DNA of 9,927 bases from an uncultured Ellagibacter sp. Its GTDB lineage: Bacteria > Actinomycetota > Coriobacteriia > Coriobacteriales > Eggerthellaceae. Position numbers and translations under genes: made by a program. Of this stretch, positions 7,194 to 9,927 are shown piece by piece. The notes under the pieces are model-generated. The model did not search any database, was not told the DNA's origin, and was given only the letters and a program-made list of their open reading frames with translations. Each line of letters begins with the position of its first letter. Position 1 is the first letter of the stretch. Location of the stretch: the NCBI RefSeq assembly GCF_934617235.1, contig NZ_CAKTTZ010000062.1:1-9927 (forward strand). The letters run 5' to 3'.

Positions 7194-7200
7194 TTCGTGG

Positions 7201-7230
7201 ATTGTAACAAAATTGTCGCACGACAATCAA
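7201..7230 (-). promoter_or_regulatory. Candidate sigma-70 promoter of the reductase operon
   Basis: On the minus strand TTGATT (7230-7225) and TACAAT (7206-7201) are separated by 18 bp, a fair match to housekeeping -35 and -10 boxes in a locally AT-rich stretch. One copy of the palindromic operator occupies the spacer between the boxes and the second lies just upstream. If this promoter is right, a protein bound at the spacer site should repress. Confidence 0.5.
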
Positions 7231-7249
7231 TAGTGTCGTGCGACAATTT
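7210..7249. promoter_or_regulatory. Double palindromic operator, also a 15-bp inverted repeat
   Basis: Two short palindromes sit side by side: ATTGTCGCACGACAAT (7212-7227) and TGTCGTGCGACA (7234-7245), with centres 20 bp apart, about two helical turns. Together they form a perfect 15-bp inverted repeat (7210-7224 with 7235-7249, 10-bp spacer), so the same DNA could be a tandem operator and, in RNA, a long hairpin. On the minus strand the hairpin is followed by TGTTAC, so it is a poor intrinsic terminator for the slipin gene. The exact 14-bp core TTGTCGCACGACAA recurs before nrfD (9745-9758). Confidence 0.8.
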
Positions 7250-7283
7250 CACGTGTAATTATTCTATCTTGTATATAGTATTA

Positions 7284-8249
7284 TTAGCTTGCTTGGCTCT
7301 CATCTGGCTTTACGTTAAAGCCGTCACTGTAAGCGCTGGGCACCACCAGGGTACCCTCGTTGTCCTGCAAGCCCTCATAAGTGAGGTGCATCTTGCGAAG
7401 CGACAAGGCGATGTCATCGTGACTGTACGATTGGGCCACGTCATCGAGAATCGCAGAGATATCCCTCTCGGCCTCCATGAGCGTGATGCGCGCGCTCTTG
7501 CGGCATTCAGCCTGGGCTTCGAGTGATATAACGCCCTGAAGCTCCTTGGGGATGATCAAATCGCGCACTTCAACCGACACGATGGAGATGCCCCAGTCCG
7601 ATACCTTCTGCTCAACCGCCTCGCGAAGCTCCTGGTCAAGCTGATGACGACGCATGACTACATTCTGAAGCGACGCGCGACCGATGGCGTCGCGCAGTGC
7701 CGTTTGGGCGGAAAGCGCCACAGCGAAATGGCAATCCTGCACTTCGGTACAGGCCTTTTCGGGGTCCCAGATGACCCAGAACAGCACGGCGTCCACATCG
7801 AGCGGCACAAGATCGCTGGTCAGGGCCTCTTCGGCACCAAACGGAGTTGCGATCATGCGCTGGTCGACGCGCAACGTGCAGAATTCGAACAGCGGAATGG
7901 TGAAGAACAACCCGGGGCCCGCAAGGCGATTGAAGCGGCCCAAGCGCATGACCACGACACGCTCCCAGTCCATGCACACGTGTACCGAAGAGAGGACGGT
8001 AAGCCCCACAATCACGGAAACGACGATCCCTGAGAGCGTAAACTTTCCAAGGGCAACGGTCAGCACCGCCAGCGCCAGCGCGAATGCGACGACCGCAAGC
8101 ACCACCGAAATCATTACCGCGCCATTTCGCGTGGCTTTCTTCGTCGGGTCGGAGCGATACGCATCCGCCGCAACGCCAAACTCCATTTCAGAGCGGCGAT
8201 AGGTATCTTTTTGCTCTTGAGGGCGAGCTTTATCTTTGATTCTGCTCAT
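7284..8249 (-). CDS. Slipin/stomatin-type SPFH (band 7) membrane protein
   Basis: A 321-residue protein. A charged cytoplasmic N-terminus of about 42 residues is followed by two hydrophobic segments (about 43-67 and 72-91) and an SPFH domain. The domain opens with ERVVVMRLGRF and GPGLFFTIPLFE (about 96-122). It includes SVEVRDLIIPKELQGVISLEAQAE (about 225-248), which lines up with the conserved stomatin region VEV+D...P..LQ....EA.A. SPFH proteins oligomerise at the membrane and organise or protect other membrane proteins. Bacterial slipins are often paired with an NfeD protein, but none is adjacent here. The ATG lies inside the end of the GntR gene (20-bp overlap) with AAGGA just before it, so the two are translationally coupled. 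A role near the membrane-bound reductase or NrfD protein is inferred only from position. Confidence 0.88.
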   Translation of the reverse strand: MSRIKDKARPQEQKDTYRRSEMEFGVAADAYRSDPTKKATRNGAVMISVVLAVVAFALALAVLTVALGKFTLSGIVVSVIVGLTVLSSVHVCMDWERVVVMRLGRFNRLAGPGLFFTIPLFEFCTLRVDQRMIATPFGAEEALTSDLVPLDVDAVLFWVIWDPEKACTEVQDCHFAVALSAQTALRDAIGRASLQNVVMRRHQLDQELREAVEQKVSDWGISIVSVEVRDLIIPKELQGVISLEAQAECRKSARITLMEAERDISAILDDVAQSYSHDDIALSLRKMHLTYEGLQDNEGTLVVPSAYSDGFNVKPDESQAS

Positions 8250-8664
8250 TTTCCTTCTTCATCCTCCTTATGCACGAAGACACCATCTTTGGGATGTCGT
8301 CATATGCCATGCCGTTCTCGAGACAACCTCTCACGAACTCTTCGACGAGCGCATCCACCTCCGGTGCGGGCTTCATTATGGCGTTCGAATCATTCACGAA
8401 CACACCACTGCCGCGCACTGCGGTCACATAGCCGTCGCGCTCGAGCCCCATATACGCCTTGTTCACCGTATTGTACGCAATGCGCAGGTCAGCAGCATAT
8501 TTGCGCACTGTCGGCAACTTCTCGCCCGGCTTGTAGAAGCCCGACGTGATGAGGTAGACCATACGATTGCGCAGCTGAACCCACAGCGGCAAGTCGCTGG
8601 ACTCGTCGAACGCGAACGGCGGAATCTCTTTACTTTGCTGCTTCACATCTCTCTTTTCTTGCAC
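8230..8664 (-). CDS. GntR-family regulator, YtrA subfamily
   Basis: A 144-residue protein: an N-terminal winged helix-turn-helix (about 24-92) followed by only about 50 residues, the short form typical of YtrA-type GntR regulators. The HTH is unmistakable: PLWVQLRNRMVYLI, GEKLPTVRKYAADL, AYNTVNKAYMGLERDGYV and the wing RGSGVFV. Such proteins are usually repressors that dimerise on palindromes and often control the operon they belong to. The start used is GTG at 8664, whose ribosome binding site (AAGAAG) is weak; a second GTG at 8646 is possible, and neither affects the HTH. It overlaps the slipin gene and lies 83 bp after nrfD. It is the only regulator in the window, so it is the first candidate to bind the shared TTGTCGCACGACAA sites, though nothing in the sequence proves this. 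Confidence 0.93.
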   Translation of the reverse strand: MQEKRDVKQQSKEIPPFAFDESSDLPLWVQLRNRMVYLITSGFYKPGEKLPTVRKYAADLRIAYNTVNKAYMGLERDGYVTAVRGSGVFVNDSNAIMKPAPEVDALVEEFVRGCLENGMAYDDIPKMVSSCIRRMKKENEQNQR

Positions 8665-8670
8665 TTACTT

Positions 8671-8694
8671 CTTATGTCCCGACAACACGATAAG
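8671..8694. promoter_or_regulatory. Imperfect dyad just upstream of the GntR start
   Basis: CTTAT (8671-8675) and ATAAG (8690-8694) are inverted repeats flanking TGTCCCGACA (8675-8684). The inner part resembles the shared operator halves (TGTC and GACA) but with a 2-bp spacer where the operator has four. It lies 7 bp before the GTG and could be an autoregulatory site. It could also be chance. Confidence 0.3.
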
Positions 8695-8734
8695 CGAACC
8701 GATTTCGATGGCGCGTTCTGTTCATCCGTTTCAT
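8672..8734 (-). CDS. Possible 20-residue small ORF between nrfD and gntR
   Basis: An ATG at 8734 is preceded by GGGGGGA at a 4-nt spacing, a ribosome binding site of the same purine-rich type as those before the dmsC-like and dmsA-like genes. It reads 20 very basic residues (MKRMNRTRHR then NRFAYRVVGT) and stops with TAA 7 nt before the GTG of the GntR gene, whose own ribosome binding site is weak. This layout would suit translational coupling or a leader peptide. No homology is recognised and the length gives no statistical support, so it stays a candidate. Confidence 0.35.
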   Translation of the reverse strand: MKRMNRTRHRNRFAYRVVGT

Positions 8735-8747
8735 GCTATCCCCCCAG

Positions 8748-9668
8748 CTACACCGACGGCGCCACGCCGCATGCGACGACAACAATTCGGAGACAGAGCC
8801 CCCCGATCAGCATCAGCACAGCGATTCCTGCGGCTCCTGGAGTTGGAATCTGCCGATTGAGCGTCAAGGAAACCGTTTCCGCAGCAAAGGGAATCACAAG
8901 GCCACAGACGACAAAACCCGCCCAAAATGTGGCTGACAGATCGCCTTCGAGAAGCCGAGCCACCGCCATCGGGGCAGTCCCTGCCGCGAAGGCAAGCAAA
9001 GCAACGACGGCAACCGTCTCAATGATGATGAACACGATGTCGATTCGAGCGAGCAGGCGCCCCACAACCCGCGTTGTGCGCGCATCTTCGCAGGTACAAG
9101 CGGCAAGCATGACCACGGCGCAGCCGCACGAAAACGCCGAGGCCGCAAACAGGATGGGCAACCACGTCGACTGCCACACTTCCACCGCAATAACGCTCTG
9201 GAGAAGCAGGCCCGTGTAAACCATCACGATGATTGCGACGGGAAGGCCTATCGCCTTTACGGCGAACGAGACGACGCGCGCCCAGGTCGGCAACACGAAA
9301 ATGGTGTCGGCGAGAGCGATTGCCAAGAACACAGTGAGCAGCGTCAAGGCAAAAGCGCCGATGGAAACCAGACTGCCTGTAGGATAAAGGAACAGGAAGA
9401 AAAACGCTTCAGGGCGCCCGAGATCTGCGACAAGGCAAAGCTCGCCCGTGAAGACAACGACCAGGGCAGTACCATACACAAACCTGCGGATTCGCTTGTA
9501 CGTCGGCTCGGAAATCACCGATTGCGGCGTGAGGAAAACCCTGCCGTATTCACCGTGGTTATGGTCCTTCACGGCTTTGACGACGTCGAAAAAGGCAGCG
9601 AGTGCAAATGCACCGGCAGCGGTGCCGCCCAGGAAAAGATAGATGGCTATCAATTTACTGAAAACCAC
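8748..9668 (-). CDS. NrfD/PsrC-family membrane protein
   Basis: A 306-residue protein with about eight transmembrane helices. NrfD/PsrC proteins exchange electrons or protons with the quinone pool for an iron-sulfur partner. Family marks are FLGGTAAGA in helix 1 (about 12-20), ADLGRPE after helix 2 (81-87), VYTGLLLQ (150-157) and GGLCLRIVVVACG near the C-terminus (289-301). I start it at the GTG at 9668, with GGAAGG 6 nt upstream and an N-terminus that enters helix 1 as in the family. An in-frame start at 9797 would add 43 basic residues and run through the operator palindrome. Unusually, no 4Fe-4S gene flanks it: upstream is an intergenic region and the end of an unrelated CDS, downstream is gntR. 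It may use the DmsB-like subunit of the next operon or a distant partner. Confidence 0.9.
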   Translation of the reverse strand: MVFSKLIAIYLFLGGTAAGAFALAAFFDVVKAVKDHNHGEYGRVFLTPQSVISEPTYKRIRRFVYGTALVVVFTGELCLVADLGRPEAFFFLFLYPTGSLVSIGAFALTLLTVFLAIALADTIFVLPTWARVVSFAVKAIGLPVAIIVMVYTGLLLQSVIAVEVWQSTWLPILFAASAFSCGCAVVMLAACTCEDARTTRVVGRLLARIDIVFIIIETVAVVALLAFAAGTAPMAVARLLEGDLSATFWAGFVVCGLVIPFAAETVSLTLNRQIPTPGAAGIAVLMLIGGLCLRIVVVACGVAPSV

Positions 9669-9680
9669 GTCAGCCCTTCC

Positions 9681-9714
9681 TTGTCGTTTCCTCGTCCCCT
9701 TCTGCCAACGACAA
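9681..9714. promoter_or_regulatory. Dispersed pair of operator-like half-sites before nrfD
   Basis: TTGTCGTT (9681-9688) and AACGACAA (9707-9714) are an exact 8-bp inverted repeat with an 18-bp spacer. The first six bases of each arm equal the half-site of the 9745-9758 palindrome. The pair sits over the presumed start of transcription and the ribosome binding site region, 13 bp upstream of the nrfD start codon. It could be a weaker site for the same regulator. Confidence 0.45.
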
Positions 9715-9739
9715 TCTACCACATGTTTCAGCCTGTCAG
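9713..9739 (-). promoter_or_regulatory. Weak candidate promoter of nrfD
   Basis: On the minus strand CTGACA (9739-9734) and TAGATT (9718-9713) are separated by 15 bp, shorter than ideal. If used, the full operator would be centred about 45 bp before the start of transcription. This is a tentative call; no better pair was seen between the operator and the start codon. Confidence 0.25.
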
Positions 9740-9744
9740 CCCAC

Positions 9745-9758
9745 TTGTCGCACGACAA
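9745..9758. promoter_or_regulatory. Palindromic operator TTGTCGCACGACAA upstream of nrfD
   Basis: A perfect dyad (TTGTCG-CA-CGACAA) identical over 14 bp to 7213-7226 in front of the reductase operon. It is flanked by an outer CCCA (9740-9743) and TGGG (9762-9765), so it could also form a hairpin. It lies 77 bp upstream of the nrfD start codon, in the gap after the previous CDS. Confidence 0.75.
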
Positions 9759-9788
9759 TTTTGGGAGAAGGCGGTCGATTTGCACAAC

Positions 9789-9818
9789 CGCCGCCACAAG
9801 ACTTCGCTCTCGGCGGCG
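9789..9818 (-). terminator. Possible weak terminator after the right-edge CDS
   Basis: On the minus strand a 7-bp stem (CGCCGCC 9818-9812, GGCGGCG 9795-9789) with a 16-nt loop lies 41 bp past the stop of the partial CDS at the window edge. It is followed by GTTGTGC, which is not a proper T-tract, so the call is weak. Confidence 0.3.
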
Positions 9819-9859
9819 TCCCGATGCAGCCCTTCTTCTCGAAAAACGGGGTCTCTATG

Positions 9860-9927
9860 TTAAACCACCGTTGACATGTCGGCGATCTGCCTGGTCCAGT
9901 AGACCATGGCGTCGCCGCATTCGAGGT
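9860..9927 (-). CDS. C-terminal end of an unidentified protein, partial
   Basis: The minus strand is open from the window edge to a TAA at 9862-9860, giving 21 complete codons (LECGDAMVYWTRQIADMSTV then V). Its composition looks like protein, and the ordered gap that follows (hairpin, then operator, then nrfD) fits a gene end. I do not recognise the family from so short a piece and assign no function. The rest lies beyond the window. Confidence 0.5.
   Translation of the reverse strand, partial: LECGDAMVYWTRQIADMSTVV

Noticed and set aside
7029..7200. Moco riboswitch in the reductase leader.
   Set aside because: Hairpins are present but I could not match the conserved core of the Moco RNA motif; left as an unclassified structured leader.
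7212..7227. FNR or Rex binding site.
   Set aside because: FNR sites read TTGAT-N4-ATCAA and Rex sites TTGTGA with a wider spacer; this palindrome shares only the outer TTG...CAA, so no named regulator is assigned.

Overview
The window looks like a piece of a GC-rich, anaerobic Actinobacterium of the Coriobacteriia/Eggerthellaceae type (Eggerthella, Slackia, Gordonibacter and relatives). This is inferred from gene content: a Tat-exported molybdopterin reductase of the DmsA family with its own 4Fe-4S, membrane-anchor and TorD-type genes, next to an NrfD protein and a small GntR regulator. No 16S or other phylogenetic marker is present, so genus is not claimed.

Layout. Positions 1-161 (+) hold the last 52 codons of GMP synthase (guaA), followed by a clear intrinsic terminator (266-298). 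Positions 299-825 hold no gene I can support. They contain a 163-bp element bounded by perfect 29-bp inverted repeats (630-658 and 764-792). All other genes are on the minus strand. Read in transcription order from the right edge they are: the C-terminal end of an unrecognised CDS (9860-9927); an 8-helix NrfD protein (8748-9668); a possible 20-codon ORF (8672-8734); a YtrA-type GntR regulator (8230-8664) overlapping by 20 bp a slipin/SPFH protein (7284-8249); a regulatory region (7029-7283); then the reductase genes dmsC-like (6258-7028), dmsA-like (3612-6233), dmsB-like (3023-3601), torD-like (2121-2882) and a radical SAM gene (826-2112).

Regulation. The palindrome TTGTCGCACGACAA occurs exactly at 7213-7226, before the reductase operon, and at 9745-9758, before nrfD. 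A near copy lies at 7234-7245, 20 bp centre to centre from the first. A dispersed pair of half-sites lies at 9681-9714. The two transcription units therefore appear to share a regulator. The GntR protein encoded between them is the obvious candidate, although the spacing (TTGTC-N4-GACAA) would also suit a CRP/FNR-type protein encoded elsewhere. A strong hairpin with a T-tract (2971-3005) between the iron-sulfur gene and torD suggests that the enzyme subunits are made in excess over the chaperone and the radical SAM protein.

How the genes may work together. The catalytic subunit carries a twin-arginine signal, one [4Fe-4S] motif and MGD-family sequence. The DmsB-like subunit (16 cysteines, four clusters) would pass electrons to it from the DmsC-like quinol-oxidising anchor. 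The TorD-like chaperone would guard cofactor insertion and Tat export. The substrate cannot be read from the sequence. The least explained parts are the radical SAM protein with an extra cysteine-rich N-terminus at the end of the operon, the NrfD protein with no iron-sulfur partner beside it, and the long inverted-repeat element.
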